This document shows, in pieces, positions 28,161 through 37,955 of a stretch of 64,000 nt of DNA (positions are counted from its first letter, which is position 1; each line of letters begins with the position of its first letter). The DNA lies in NCBI GenBank assembly GCA_964606325.1, contig CAZSGE010000001.1, positions 124,001 through 188,000 on the forward strand. The letters run 5' to 3'. The position numbers and the translations under genes were made by a program. The notes under the pieces are model-generated. The model searched no databases. It was given only the letters and a program-made list of their open reading frames with translations, and was not told the DNA's origin. Source of the DNA: Berkiella sp964606325 (GTDB lineage Bacteria; Pseudomonadota; Gammaproteobacteria; Berkiellales; Berkiellaceae).

Positions 28161-29864
28161 ATGCTCAAATACATCACGCGGCGAGATCCCAAGACCAAAG
28201 AAGAGTGGATTGAAACCACGCTTACAGGTAAACAACTGATGGTTATGCCGTTGCTGAACAAAGGTACGGCGTTTTCACCGCAAGAGCGTATTGAATTAAA
28301 ACTATTGGGTAAGCTTCCCTTTAGAACGGAGACTTTAGATGAACAAGTTAACCGTGCTAAAAACCAATATTCACGCTATAGCTCTAACATGCAAAAGTAT
28401 ATTTATTTGAATAATTTGCATGATAAAAATGAAGTGCTCTATTACAAGCTTTTGTCCGAAAACTTAGCAGAAACCCTGCCGTTAATTTACACGCCCGGTG
28501 TGAGCGCAGCGGTCAAAGAATTTAGCCATGAGTTTCGTCAACCGCGTGGGCTTTATATTTCCTACCCTGATAAAGATAGAATGAGTGAAATATTAGATAA
28601 TCGCACTCATGCCGATATTAATTTAATTGTAGCAACCGATGGTGAGCGTATATTAGGCATTGGCGATCAAGGTATTGGCGGGATGGATATTCCTGTTGCC
28701 AAATTGGTTGTTTATAGTCTATGTGGTATCAACCCCTATAATTCTATTCCCATCATGTTGGACGTGGGCACAGATAATCAAGAGTTACTGGATAACCCCC
28801 TCTATTTAGGATGGCGTCATCCACGTTTGCGTGGTAAAGAATATGATGATTTTATTCATACTTTCGTAGAATTGGTTCACCAAAAATTCCCGCAGTGTAT
28901 GTTGCATTGGGAAGATTTTGGTATACAAAACGCTAGAAAAATATTGGAAAAATATCGCAGTTATCACTGCACCTTTAATGATGATATGCAAGGTACAGGT
29001 GTCGTCACGTTAGCTGCACTGCTTGCTGCAGTTCATGCCACGAAAAGTTCGATGAAATCACAACGTATCGTCGTATTTGGGGCAGGCACAGCGGGCGTTG
29101 GTATTGCTGATCAGCTATATAATGCCATGTTGCGTGAAGGCATGAGTGAAAGTGATGCCAGGCGCCAATTTTGGCTGATTGACAGAAATGGCTTGTTACA
29201 AGAAGGCATGCCTGTTGCTGATTTTCAGCAACCTTATGTCAGACCTACTTCAGAAAAGACCACATGGCAAAAAGCCTCAGACTTATTGACCGTGGTGAAA
29301 GCGATAAAGCCTACTATTTTAATTGGTTGCTCAACAGTTCGTCATGCATTTAATGAAGAAATCGTTAAATCCATGGCAAATGGCACCGAGCATCCGATTA
29401 TATTTGTGCTTTCAAATCCCAATGAGAAATCAGAGGCTGATCCTGAAGATCTTATTAAATGGACACAAGGTAAAGCATTGATTGCCGCGGGTAGTCCTTT
29501 TGAGCCGGTAGAATATCAAGGAAAAACTTATCATATTACGCAATGTAACAACGCTTTATCGTTTCCTGGGATAGGCATTGGCGCAACAGCAACCAAAGCA
29601 ACACAAGTCACTGACAATATGCTGTGGGCTGCAGCATTAGCAATTAGCGAGCACTCACCTGTACGACAAGATCTCACTTTAGCATTATTGCCCGCTATTA
29701 CAGATATCACACCTTTGGCTACACATGTCGCACTAGCGGTGGCTAAACAGGCTATTGCTGATAAAGTGGCTACCAAGCAACCTTCGTTAGATTTAGATGA
29801 GTTTGTGAGCGAAAATATTTGGCGGCCATTTTATAGGCCGATTAAATATAATTCATCGATCTGA
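28161..29864 (+). CDS. maeA: NAD-dependent malic enzyme (malate to pyruvate)
   Basis: Decarboxylates malate to pyruvate with NAD. Length 567 aa and the blocks LPLIYTPGVSAAVKEFSH, GIGDQGIGGMDIPVAKL, MLDVGTDNQELLDNPLYLGWRHPR, FNDDMQGTGVVTLAALLA and the Rossmann motif VFGAGTAGVGIAD place it with SfcA/MaeA rather than the MaeB type. The start lies three bases after the purL stop, an unusual pairing that suggests read-through transcription from purL. Confidence 0.95.
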   Translation: MLKYITRRDPKTKEEWIETTLTGKQLMVMPLLNKGTAFSPQERIELKLLGKLPFRTETLDEQVNRAKNQYSRYSSNMQKYIYLNNLHDKNEVLYYKLLSENLAETLPLIYTPGVSAAVKEFSHEFRQPRGLYISYPDKDRMSEILDNRTHADINLIVATDGERILGIGDQGIGGMDIPVAKLVVYSLCGINPYNSIPIMLDVGTDNQELLDNPLYLGWRHPRLRGKEYDDFIHTFVELVHQKFPQCMLHWEDFGIQNARKILEKYRSYHCTFNDDMQGTGVVTLAALLAAVHATKSSMKSQRIVVFGAGTAGVGIADQLYNAMLREGMSESDARRQFWLIDRNGLLQEGMPVADFQQPYVRPTSEKTTWQKASDLLTVVKAIKPTILIGCSTVRHAFNEEIVKSMANGTEHPIIFVLSNPNEKSEADPEDLIKWTQGKALIAAGSPFEPVEYQGKTYHITQCNNALSFPGIGIGATATKATQVTDNMLWAAALAISEHSPVRQDLTLALLPAITDITPLATHVALAVAKQAIADKVATKQPSLDLDEFVSENIWRPFYRPIKYNSSI

Positions 29865-29988
29865 TTTGTCTACACTCTTTGCATCGAATGAGGAGCAATT
29901 GCTGGATAGGTGAGTGTTACGAATTAAACCTCTCTACCCTTGAGAGAAGCCACAGCACAGCTTTAGTTTGGGATTTTGGATTTTAGAA

Positions 29989-30011
29989 GAGGGGATTGGA
30001 TTAATCCCCTC
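29989..30011. terminator. Hairpin between convergent maeA and cytochrome b561 genes
   Basis: Perfect 9-bp stem GAGGGGATT / AATCCCCTC with a GGATT loop. It lies where transcripts from both sides end. Neither side has a strong T-run, so it would be a weak bidirectional terminator at best. Confidence 0.5.
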
Positions 30012-30026
30012 ATATAAGAACCGATT

Positions 30027-30593
30027 TTATCTTTGGGGCAACATTCTTTTTAATACATTGTTCTTTGCGATGAAATGGTGATAAAGCGCAGCTAGAACGT
30101 GCAAAGACACTAGTCCAATAATAACAAAAGAACATATCTCATGCGCTTCATGTCCTAAGTGTCCCATCGCTTCATTTTTTTGCACAAGCGTTGGTATATC
30201 AAACCACCCGAAAACACTAACAGGGTAGCCAGCATATTGTGACATCAATACACCTGAGATTGGTTGAAACAACATCACAACATAAAGCGAGAAATGCATT
30301 ATTTTTGCAGCCATGATATGAACTGGCGACATATCCTTAGGTAAGGCTGGGCGTGTGCCAACAAAGTGCCATGCCAACATCAATAAGGCTAAAGCTAGCA
30401 CAACGGGTCCTATTGAGGCATGTAATAAAATGTACTGTAATTTTTCAGGAGAATGCTTTGGAAAATATTCTCTGCGATAAACCAGAAAATATTGCAGCAC
30501 AAATAAAGCAAAAATGGACCAGTGTAGAATTTTTGTTAGACTTCCGAATCGTTCAGCTGAGTTTTTAAGCACAAAATTATTCCTTAATTTCAA
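30027..30593 (-). CDS. Cytochrome b561 family membrane protein
   Basis: 188-residue integral membrane protein with four transmembrane helices. Histidines suited to bind two b hemes occur in each helix region: TKILHWSIFALFVLQ, LLHASIGPVVLAL, MHFSLYVVMLFQPISG and HEAHEICSFVIIGLVSLHVLAALYHH. This is the bacterial CybB-type b561, which moves electrons from quinol, possibly as a superoxide oxidase. It stands alone on the minus strand. Confidence 0.88.
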   Translation of the reverse strand: MKLRNNFVLKNSAERFGSLTKILHWSIFALFVLQYFLVYRREYFPKHSPEKLQYILLHASIGPVVLALALLMLAWHFVGTRPALPKDMSPVHIMAAKIMHFSLYVVMLFQPISGVLMSQYAGYPVSVFGWFDIPTLVQKNEAMGHLGHEAHEICSFVIIGLVSLHVLAALYHHFIAKNNVLKRMLPQR

Positions 30594-30676
30594 GTTGATT
30601 AAGTATATAAGAGATGCGTTTAATTTGAAATTAGAAATGCCGTTAAGTATAAGTAGCTAAAAAACTAACCTAGTCT

Positions 30677-33600
30677 TTACTCAAAGTCAGTCTGATTTGA
30701 GAAAGAATCGTGAACATATTGTTTCGATAGCTTAGCAATGGCTTGGGTATCAACCCCACTGTGACGTAACAAATCTTCTTTGAGCTTTGGAGTGAGAGAT
30801 GCTAAGGTCGCTGAAAAGGGATTCATAGGGGTTAAAGCACTTTTTTGATAAGGGATCCCTAATAATTTATGGGAGATATATTCGTTGATATGGCAAAAAT
30901 CATTCATTGCTTCGTTTTTGCTCACCATCATGGGCGGATTGGATTGCATGAACATATCAGCTAGATCGTTGTTTAACAAAATCAATTTATAGGACATATG
31001 ATCAAGTCTAGTGATGAAAATTTCGTTGTCTAATTCAGAATAAGATAATAGTGCAGCAACTTCCTGTAGTGCATCAGCAATGGATTTAATTTGATTAAAG
31101 TTTACAATGGATAGTTCACCATGATTTCCAGCAAGTTTGCCCATGCAATCAAGAGAAAGTAATATGTACTTCATTAATGTTAGTTGAACATGCGGATCAA
31201 CGGCATGCTCTAACGCAATTAAGTTTATTCCTGGCGTATATTTTATGGATTCAATTTTTTTAGCTTGATGTGTATCTAACCCCCAAGGAAATGATTGTAA
31301 AAAATCCTTTTTAAGCTCATTACAAGAAAATAAATGCAGAATTGATTTATACTTAGAATCGGGATTAAAGTTCATGGTACGGTTAATACCTATATAATCC
31401 GGATGCTCTGGCTCTGCTTGTGGTACAGGAAATTCTGTTTCAGGTAATAGTGATCTTGTTTGTTCACTTTCCACTTGCGCTGTCGCACCAATCTGAATGA
31501 TCGGAGACTGCTTATTACCTTCCAATACTTTAATTAATAACTGAGAATAAGCCTGCTGAGTTCTAGATTCATTGGCCATAGAAATTGCATCGGTATATTT
31601 TCTTTGATCATTCCTTAAGGTATTTATGGTTTCCTTTAGATGTCTTTGTGCAGAAAAGCGCGGCAGATCATTCATTGCTCGATCGTCTATAGCTTTAACT
31701 TTAGGATCGTTATATAAAATAGAAAAGAAGGTATCTAAGGAGTCGAGTGGTTCTGACAATTCATTGTTGAGTAAAAGCGTAATTTTTTTATGATATACTT
31801 TCAAAATTTCATCTAAATCATGGTCATAGTTTTTATAGACACGTTGATTTGATTTATCGATGAGATCTATAAGTGAGAGAATATGTGCTGCTTCATTGAA
31901 GTGTTCAAGATTATCATCATTTTCTACTAAACTTTTAATTAACTCAACAATTTGAACTTGAGGGTTTTTACCATCAATGTGAAAATCTTGCATTCGATTG
32001 TACCAATAACTTAATTGATCTCTTAAGCCAGGCAGCGTGTGAAAATCTGTGATTTTATATGTTTTAAATTCATCGGGCTTAATATATTCTGAAGCATTGC
32101 TTAATAAATAGATGACCTTGTTATCATTGACGATAATATCACCTTTTAGTATGGGGGAGAGCGTTAAGTTTGCATTTCTCAATAGATGATACATCTGATT
32201 TGCAAGATCATAAACAATGAGATTTTCTTTAACAGCATGCTTTTTTTCTTCAATAGATTGCAAAACTCTGCCAATCAGCACTCTTTTTTCGAACTCGCTA
32301 CCCACTTTTCTTTTATAATCTTTGATAATTTGATCTAACATAAAACCTAAATATGGTAGACCTTCTTGCTGAAAGATTCTAAAATTAGCAGACGGTGGTA
32401 TGGTCAATATTTTTTTGATCTCTTTGTTTCGTAAAGCTTCATTTTCTGCGTTACTTAAAGCTAATCGTTTGATGGGCGCTAAATTGAGAGCACTGTTAAG
32501 TGCTATTGCTGATGCAAAGGCACCTTTATCCAATGCTCTCATAACCGCTTTTTCAAGAAATTCATACACCCTTTTTGTTTCATGTAGACTTTCGCGTGGA
32601 ATAATATCACCTTCAATGTTTTCTACTTGAGCAGGAATTGATAAAGCGAAATAATTAACAACAAGGTTAAAATATTGGTAATATTTTCTTATGTTTGGTG
32701 AAAGTGGCATCAGACCATCTGCTATTCGTTTGTTATCTTGAGTCCAAAATAGCTCTCTTAATTGTGCCAGATCAATTTGAGTAAAATGGAATATAAATAC
32801 AGACTCAATAGCATCAATTAGTGCTAGTATCGATTTTTCGCTTTCAGCGATTAATTTATGCCCAATGATTACTTCATGCATTAGTTTAACAATGTCAAAA
32901 TTATGCATATTAGGAAATTCAATTTCATTGAGTATTTCTACTGGTTCTGATGCAGGTTGAGCTAGTTGATTTTGAAAGTTTTCTTGAAGGCTTGTCGCTA
33001 AATCGCTAAATTGTGAAGATTGCTTTAATTTTTCACAAAACTCTTGAATAGCTTGGATCAGTTGCTCATTAATTTGATTTTCTGCAAAAGAAATTAGAGT
33101 AGGTGATTCAATGATAAAATTCATTTCAAGTAAGTATTCTTCGATCAGAGATTTATTATTGATATTTTCCGGGATTTCTTTTAGCATACTATTGACACGT
33201 CTATACAATTGAGATTGAGGAATTTCACCTTTTGATATTGAATTCATTTGGCTTGAGAATAAATTGCTTTTATCCACAATCTTTTTAACTAAAATATCTG
33301 TTATCTCTTCGATGATAGGTTCAGTTTGAGTTTGATTTTTAGAGTTATCATGGGCAAATTGGCAAAACATTTCTATCTTGTCTATTATTTCACTTTGCTC
33401 AAATTTGACATTGATTAAGCTGTGATCAGTGTCTAATAATAAATAGTTTTTCAAAAATAGTAAGCATTCCTGTTGTTTTTCTTCTGTATACTGTTTGAAA
33501 TTTTCTATCAAGCTATTAAAGAGCTTAATTGGTTGAACGACCTTATGAATCGCAAAGGTGGCACTGACAAGATTGTCTCTGTCGCTCGCATTGAAAAAAT

Positions 33601-34996
33601 CGCCTCTTCCAATTCTGAATACTAAAATCGTTCTAACACCATAGTTATCTATATCGACTTCTTTAAAAATATTTTTAATAGTTAACAATATTCTGCTGAT
33701 GGTAGATATGTTTTGTTTGATATTTTTAAAGTCAGCACTTTGATTTCCAATTATACTTTTGAGAGTTTTAATTATCTTGAAAGTTTCTAAAATAGCAGTG
33801 ATTTCTTGGTGCAATGATTGAATTTGTTTAATTACAGTAAAATCATTTTTGTTGATCGTTAGTTGCACCTTCAGCCTCCCAAATTGATTCACTTGCTGTT
33901 GGAGGACTTGAAGTGCGGAGTGTGTTTTAAGGATATCATCATATGTTATTTTACTTTTTTTAAATTGCACGTCATTTTCCAATGCTGTCCATAGCGCTTT
34001 ATTATCTATCAGCATTTGAAAACTTTCTTTTAGCGCTGATGTGAAATCTATTTTAGCTAATAACTCATTTTTCTTTCCACTCGAAATAAGGGCTGAGTCA
34101 TATTCAATCGAGTGATGTATAAAACGTGTTACCTTTTCCATCCCTTGAATTGAAAAATTGGAGATAAAATTATTTAGTTCTTCATTCAGTGCTTCCATCT
34201 CGATTGAATTGTAAGGATTTTTGATAGCATTGTTTTCGATGGCAATATTTGTAAGCAATCCATACTCATATGGAGTAAGCAAGATCAGTATTTTTACATG
34301 AAAGATGATGTTTTTGACAATCTCGTCTTCGTTATCTACATATTTTCCCTTACTCAACACTTCTAAGAATGTATGTTTGATTGACAGATAATAAGGATTA
34401 TTTGTTTTTGTTTCAAAGAAGCTAATCAATCGGTCTCTTTCAAATCCGCTTGGGATTGACTTTAGTTGCTCAATAAATTCTATTAAAATTTGTCGTTGTT
34501 TCTCAATGTTGACACATAATTTCTGTATTGTGATTTCTTTGCTTCTAATGTTTTCACAGATCTGAACAATTTCTTGTTCTGTTTGTGGTGATTTTGCACC
34601 ATTTAAATAATCATAAACAACAGCTTGAGCAGCTTGTGTATGCAGATTTTGTTGTTCTGCTTCGTCTAAAAATACTTTGTTGTTAGTAAGCAGGTTGTTA
34701 AATTGTTGTACATATTTATTTGCAACTTCACTCTCGTCTAAGTAAATTGAAACTTCTTCCTCAACAGGGGAAGGCTCAGCTTGAGTTTCGGCAAGCATCT
34801 GCATTTCGGAGAGTGGTTCCTCATTTGCTAATAAATTATCAGGCTCGATGATAGCGTCCAGCCTTCGCGATAATGATTCGTCATCAAGATTATCTTGAAT
34901 AGTTTGCTTGTGAGAAAGGTCCTCAACGCCTGATTGCAGGCTTTGTTTGCGCTTACTCAAAGCTTTGGAGATATGTTTGTGGATCCTATTTGCCAT
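30677..34996 (-). CDS. Very large hypothetical protein (1439 aa), putative effector
   Basis: I do not recognise a family. The protein is predominantly helical, rich in Asn, Ile, Leu and Glu, with long coiled-coil-like stretches and few Gly/Pro. It has no signal peptide and no obvious transmembrane helix. The N-terminal ~30 residues are basic (ISKALSKRKQSLQ), followed by an acidic segment to about residue 90. AAAGAG precedes the ATG. Its size, solitary transcription and divergent arrangement with a second helical unknown fit a translocated effector or structural protein, but this is inference. Confidence 0.55.
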   Translation of the reverse strand: MANRIHKHISKALSKRKQSLQSGVEDLSHKQTIQDNLDDESLSRRLDAIIEPDNLLANEEPLSEMQMLAETQAEPSPVEEEVSIYLDESEVANKYVQQFNNLLTNNKVFLDEAEQQNLHTQAAQAVVYDYLNGAKSPQTEQEIVQICENIRSKEITIQKLCVNIEKQRQILIEFIEQLKSIPSGFERDRLISFFETKTNNPYYLSIKHTFLEVLSKGKYVDNEDEIVKNIIFHVKILILLTPYEYGLLTNIAIENNAIKNPYNSIEMEALNEELNNFISNFSIQGMEKVTRFIHHSIEYDSALISSGKKNELLAKIDFTSALKESFQMLIDNKALWTALENDVQFKKSKITYDDILKTHSALQVLQQQVNQFGRLKVQLTINKNDFTVIKQIQSLHQEITAILETFKIIKTLKSIIGNQSADFKNIKQNISTISRILLTIKNIFKEVDIDNYGVRTILVFRIGRGDFFNASDRDNLVSATFAIHKVVQPIKLFNSLIENFKQYTEEKQQECLLFLKNYLLLDTDHSLINVKFEQSEIIDKIEMFCQFAHDNSKNQTQTEPIIEEITDILVKKIVDKSNLFSSQMNSISKGEIPQSQLYRRVNSMLKEIPENINNKSLIEEYLLEMNFIIESPTLISFAENQINEQLIQAIQEFCEKLKQSSQFSDLATSLQENFQNQLAQPASEPVEILNEIEFPNMHNFDIVKLMHEVIIGHKLIAESEKSILALIDAIESVFIFHFTQIDLAQLRELFWTQDNKRIADGLMPLSPNIRKYYQYFNLVVNYFALSIPAQVENIEGDIIPRESLHETKRVYEFLEKAVMRALDKGAFASAIALNSALNLAPIKRLALSNAENEALRNKEIKKILTIPPSANFRIFQQEGLPYLGFMLDQIIKDYKRKVGSEFEKRVLIGRVLQSIEEKKHAVKENLIVYDLANQMYHLLRNANLTLSPILKGDIIVNDNKVIYLLSNASEYIKPDEFKTYKITDFHTLPGLRDQLSYWYNRMQDFHIDGKNPQVQIVELIKSLVENDDNLEHFNEAAHILSLIDLIDKSNQRVYKNYDHDLDEILKVYHKKITLLLNNELSEPLDSLDTFFSILYNDPKVKAIDDRAMNDLPRFSAQRHLKETINTLRNDQRKYTDAISMANESRTQQAYSQLLIKVLEGNKQSPIIQIGATAQVESEQTRSLLPETEFPVPQAEPEHPDYIGINRTMNFNPDSKYKSILHLFSCNELKKDFLQSFPWGLDTHQAKKIESIKYTPGINLIALEHAVDPHVQLTLMKYILLSLDCMGKLAGNHGELSIVNFNQIKSIADALQEVAALLSYSELDNEIFITRLDHMSYKLILLNNDLADMFMQSNPPMMVSKNEAMNDFCHINEYISHKLLGIPYQKSALTPMNPFSATLASLTPKLKEDLLRHSGVDTQAIAKLSKQYVHDSFSNQTDFE

Positions 34997-35326
34997 TTTG
35001 ATCTCTTTGTTTGAAATATATCGCGCAAATGCACTATTTTTTTATTATTTTTCATAAATTCATTCACTTATGTATTAGTCAGGAATGGAGGATAAAAAGT
35101 TTTACTTAATAGGCACCTTTTGAAAATAAAGACGCTAAAAACACGAATTTATGGTGTAAGGGCACGAAAATTAAGTAAAAACACTGCTTATTCAACAAGT
35201 ACGAGTACTGTTCTTTCGCTAAACGGCCGCAACAAGATAGGTTGTATGTCATTTGAACAGCTTGTTTTTGAATGCCTTTTTATGTTCAAATCATAATAAG
35301 AAGACCGAGAAGAGAGCAGGTTTCTC
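34997..35326. promoter_or_regulatory. Divergent AT-rich promoter region
   Basis: 330 bases between two divergent genes of unknown function. It holds no recognisable gene. A plausible promoter for the rightward gene is TTGAAT, 18 bases, CATAAT, about 40 bases before its start. No clear operator was found. Confidence 0.3.
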
Positions 35327-36472
35327 ATGATAGACAATCCGCAAGCATCATTAGAAAAGCGTAACGATAAAGTAGCAATCCACTGGTGGCAACGCGTCAA
35401 AGCTATTCTTTTTGGGCAATGGTTATTGTCAAAGGAAAACGAGGCAAACAACCCAGATGAATTGAAACTGTTAGAATTTGAAAAGCAACCACTTAAATCA
35501 AATTATAAAGATTGGATGCAAGCGATAGATATCATTCAACCTCTTGTACAAAGCATACGTAAGAGCATTGAACCTCAGCAAACTGATGAATTCGATTTAG
35601 ACTTACTTGCTGCAAACACTTACCTCTTTCATGTGGATAGATTAATAGTAAAAATCAGAGAATATTTACATCAGTTTCGCTATCGCCAAGAACAATATCA
35701 TGAAAGCACTCCATATTCTTATAAAATTGAAATAAATCAAGCAGCGTCAATAGCAGAACAGTGCTATCATACTATTGTCCAACTGACTGCATTGTTACAG
35801 CGTCTTAGTAACAAAAAGCTTTATACGCAAGAATTGATTTCGCAAATACATGCACTAGAATTAGACACAACCGCTTTAGGTAGTGCCATTCGAACACTTA
35901 ACCAGAGTGCTTATAAAGTAGATTCTATAATGCAATTAGCTGCGCTTGAGCAAGATTTACTTCAATCTTTAACGCAAACCAAGCCAATTTATAGTGGCGC
36001 AGGTTTTGTTGATAATGGCATGCATTTCAATTTGTCGCACACTCAAGGAGAATATTTACGCTCTAAAGCGCGTTTAATAATGGATCCTGAACTAAATAAA
36101 CTTATCAATGGCTTAATTGATATTCACGAAGTTTTAAAGAAGTGTTATGTTGTTGCAAGGAAGTGCTTTATTAAAGATGCTTTAGATACAATGTCTCACC
36201 ATATTGAATGCTTGATCACGAGCATTGGAACTCAAGAAATAAATAAAACCGAAGTGTTTTATCATTTTAACCAGATATTTCATAGTGTAGAGAACATTCG
36301 GTTTAACACAAATAGAGAAAGTAGATGCTCTAAGAACTTATTTGAGAGATCAAGGCAAGCGATGTACAGTTTAAGAAAAACATGTCAAAAACATCCTTTG
36401 GGGCTTGAATATCTTAAAACGTTTTCCGTTAAGCGGGTAACACTATTGAAGCCAAAACAACCCAACTCTTAA
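35327..36472 (+). CDS. Hypothetical helical protein (381 aa)
   Basis: Unrecognised family. Almost entirely helical (for example LDLLAANTYLFHVDRLIVKI and TVLLQ-like heptads around residues 130-180), without signal peptide or membrane helix. The C-terminus is basic. GAGAG lies upstream of the ATG. It is divergent from the 1439-residue gene and converges with the Mth938-like gene, overlapping its 3' end by four bases. Its composition resembles that of its large neighbour, so the two may belong together. Confidence 0.55.
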   Translation: MIDNPQASLEKRNDKVAIHWWQRVKAILFGQWLLSKENEANNPDELKLLEFEKQPLKSNYKDWMQAIDIIQPLVQSIRKSIEPQQTDEFDLDLLAANTYLFHVDRLIVKIREYLHQFRYRQEQYHESTPYSYKIEINQAASIAEQCYHTIVQLTALLQRLSNKKLYTQELISQIHALELDTTALGSAIRTLNQSAYKVDSIMQLAALEQDLLQSLTQTKPIYSGAGFVDNGMHFNLSHTQGEYLRSKARLIMDPELNKLINGLIDIHEVLKKCYVVARKCFIKDALDTMSHHIECLITSIGTQEINKTEVFYHFNQIFHSVENIRFNTNRESRCSKNLFERSRQAMYSLRKTCQKHPLGLEYLKTFSVKRVTLLKPKQPNS

Positions 36473-36837
36473 CGTATTAGTATGCAAGCGGCTACATTTC
36501 TCATTTCAGAAGCTAACACAGCATATGTTCTACAGGCCGCTTTTGAATCCATAAATTCTACACCTATACCAGCTTCAAAAAGAGATTTTAAAAGTAACTG
36601 ATCAGGCACAACCAGTTTGGGGCCTGTTCCTAAGAGCGCGATGTCCACTTTTGGTGAGAATAAAGGGGCAAAATGCGAAGCCTCAAGCTCTGCAATATCA
36701 CCTGGAGCCCACTGAATGAGATCATGAGGACGAATAATCACGCTGTGCTGGTAGCACACTTTATTAATCCATATTTCGCCAGGTTCATAGCGTTGAATTT
36801 GATATGTGGCATTAGATTCGTCTTCTTGAATTACCAT
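36469..36837 (-). CDS. Mth938-like domain protein (DUF498)
   Basis: 122-residue protein of the Mth938/NDUFAF3-like family of unknown biochemical role. The family pattern is clear: DIALLGTGPKLVVPDQLL, the GIGVEFMDSKAACRTYAVLASE block, then a final VAACILIR. It is a stand-alone single domain of normal length. It overlaps the 3' end of the helical unknown and is divergent from the rpfE-recJ operon. Confidence 0.87.
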   Translation of the reverse strand: MVIQEDESNATYQIQRYEPGEIWINKVCYQHSVIIRPHDLIQWAPGDIAELEASHFAPLFSPKVDIALLGTGPKLVVPDQLLLKSLFEAGIGVEFMDSKAACRTYAVLASEMRNVAACILIR

Positions 36838-36929
36838 GAGTTATTTCTTGTTTTGTATAGATTTGATTTATTATATCAGATAGACAAGATTTTACCCCCA
36901 AGCAACCTGATTAGGTTATCTAACAAATA

Positions 36930-37955
36930 ATGAAAGCGCATATCACCGTTTATCTCCCGGGCCTGTTATCGGCATTTTTGAATACAGATCCGGATTTAAC
37001 GGCACCTTCTTTAGCGCGGTTACTTAGCCGGGCTACCCAACGGCCTGGATCTAAAACACCGAAAGAGGCATTGCAATCTTTTTTTACAGGTTTGCACTCA
37101 CCTATACCCAGCGCAGCGTTGTCAGGATTTGCCCAAGGTTTAATAGACAGGAATAACACCCATTTATGGTGTTTTGCTTCTGCGGTTGAGTGCTTGGTTA
37201 CCCATCAAACTGCCTATGTGCTGGGTAATGCACAGTTAGGTTTGGAGGAGGATGAAAAGCTTGCTTTAGCCAAATCATTGAATCAATTAGTGCAACAAGA
37301 TGGGTTGCATTTCATGAACAGTGAAGGGGCTGATTGGTTGTGTAGCCTTGAAAAACACACCGATATTGTGATGCACGACTTGTTTGAAGTACTTAGCAAG
37401 AATATGTACCCCAAGTTGCCTCAAGGATCTGATCAGATATTTTGGCATCGCCTTTTAACGGAAGTGCAAATGTTGTTGCAATCAAATGAAGTGAATAAGA
37501 AGCGTGCCACGAAAAAACCGACCATATCCAGTTTATGGTTTTGGGGGATAGGACAATTACCTCAACAAATCAGCACGCAGTTTGATGTTGTCTACAGCGA
37601 AGATAAAGTGATGCAAGGGTTAGCGAAACTTGCCAATACACCGTTTAGAAAATTATCCTTGTTAGAAGAGATAGATTATCGTGCACATCGCATATTGATT
37701 GCAGATAGTACATTTTATCAACACTTTCAATATCAATCCTTTGAACCTTGGCAAGTTTTACTGCATTTTTATGAGAAAAACCTATTCACCCCACTGTTGA
37801 ACGCCCTTAAAAAAGGCAAGATCCAAACATTGGAATTTGTTTGCGCAGATGGTCGTTGTTTTGATATTACTAAAACAAGATTAAAATACATTTGGCGAAA
37901 AATTCGACCTCTTGCTTTACTTCAAAATTCAAATAAGAATAAGAATCTCTCATGA
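36930..37955 (+). CDS. RpfE/COG4255-type protein upstream of recJ
   Basis: 341-residue protein of the family described as RpfE-type or predicted phosphoglycerate-mutase-like, in which the gene usually precedes recJ. Features: N-terminal ITVYLPGLLS, a middle HLWCFASAVECLVTHQTAY block, SLWFWGIGQLP and a C-terminal LEFVCADGRCFDITK. I cannot assign catalytic residues. The stop overlaps the recJ start (ATGA). The rpfE-recJ-prfB-lysS order is also known in Xanthomonas. Confidence 0.75.
   Translation: MKAHITVYLPGLLSAFLNTDPDLTAPSLARLLSRATQRPGSKTPKEALQSFFTGLHSPIPSAALSGFAQGLIDRNNTHLWCFASAVECLVTHQTAYVLGNAQLGLEEDEKLALAKSLNQLVQQDGLHFMNSEGADWLCSLEKHTDIVMHDLFEVLSKNMYPKLPQGSDQIFWHRLLTEVQMLLQSNEVNKKRATKKPTISSLWFWGIGQLPQQISTQFDVVYSEDKVMQGLAKLANTPFRKLSLLEEIDYRAHRILIADSTFYQHFQYQSFEPWQVLLHFYEKNLFTPLLNALKKGKIQTLEFVCADGRCFDITKTRLKYIWRKIRPLALLQNSNKNKNLS

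Noticed and set aside
35188..35451. Minus-strand ORF in the divergent gap near 35.3 kb
   Set aside because: It is antisense to the start of the 381-residue gene and lacks a ribosome binding site or domain.
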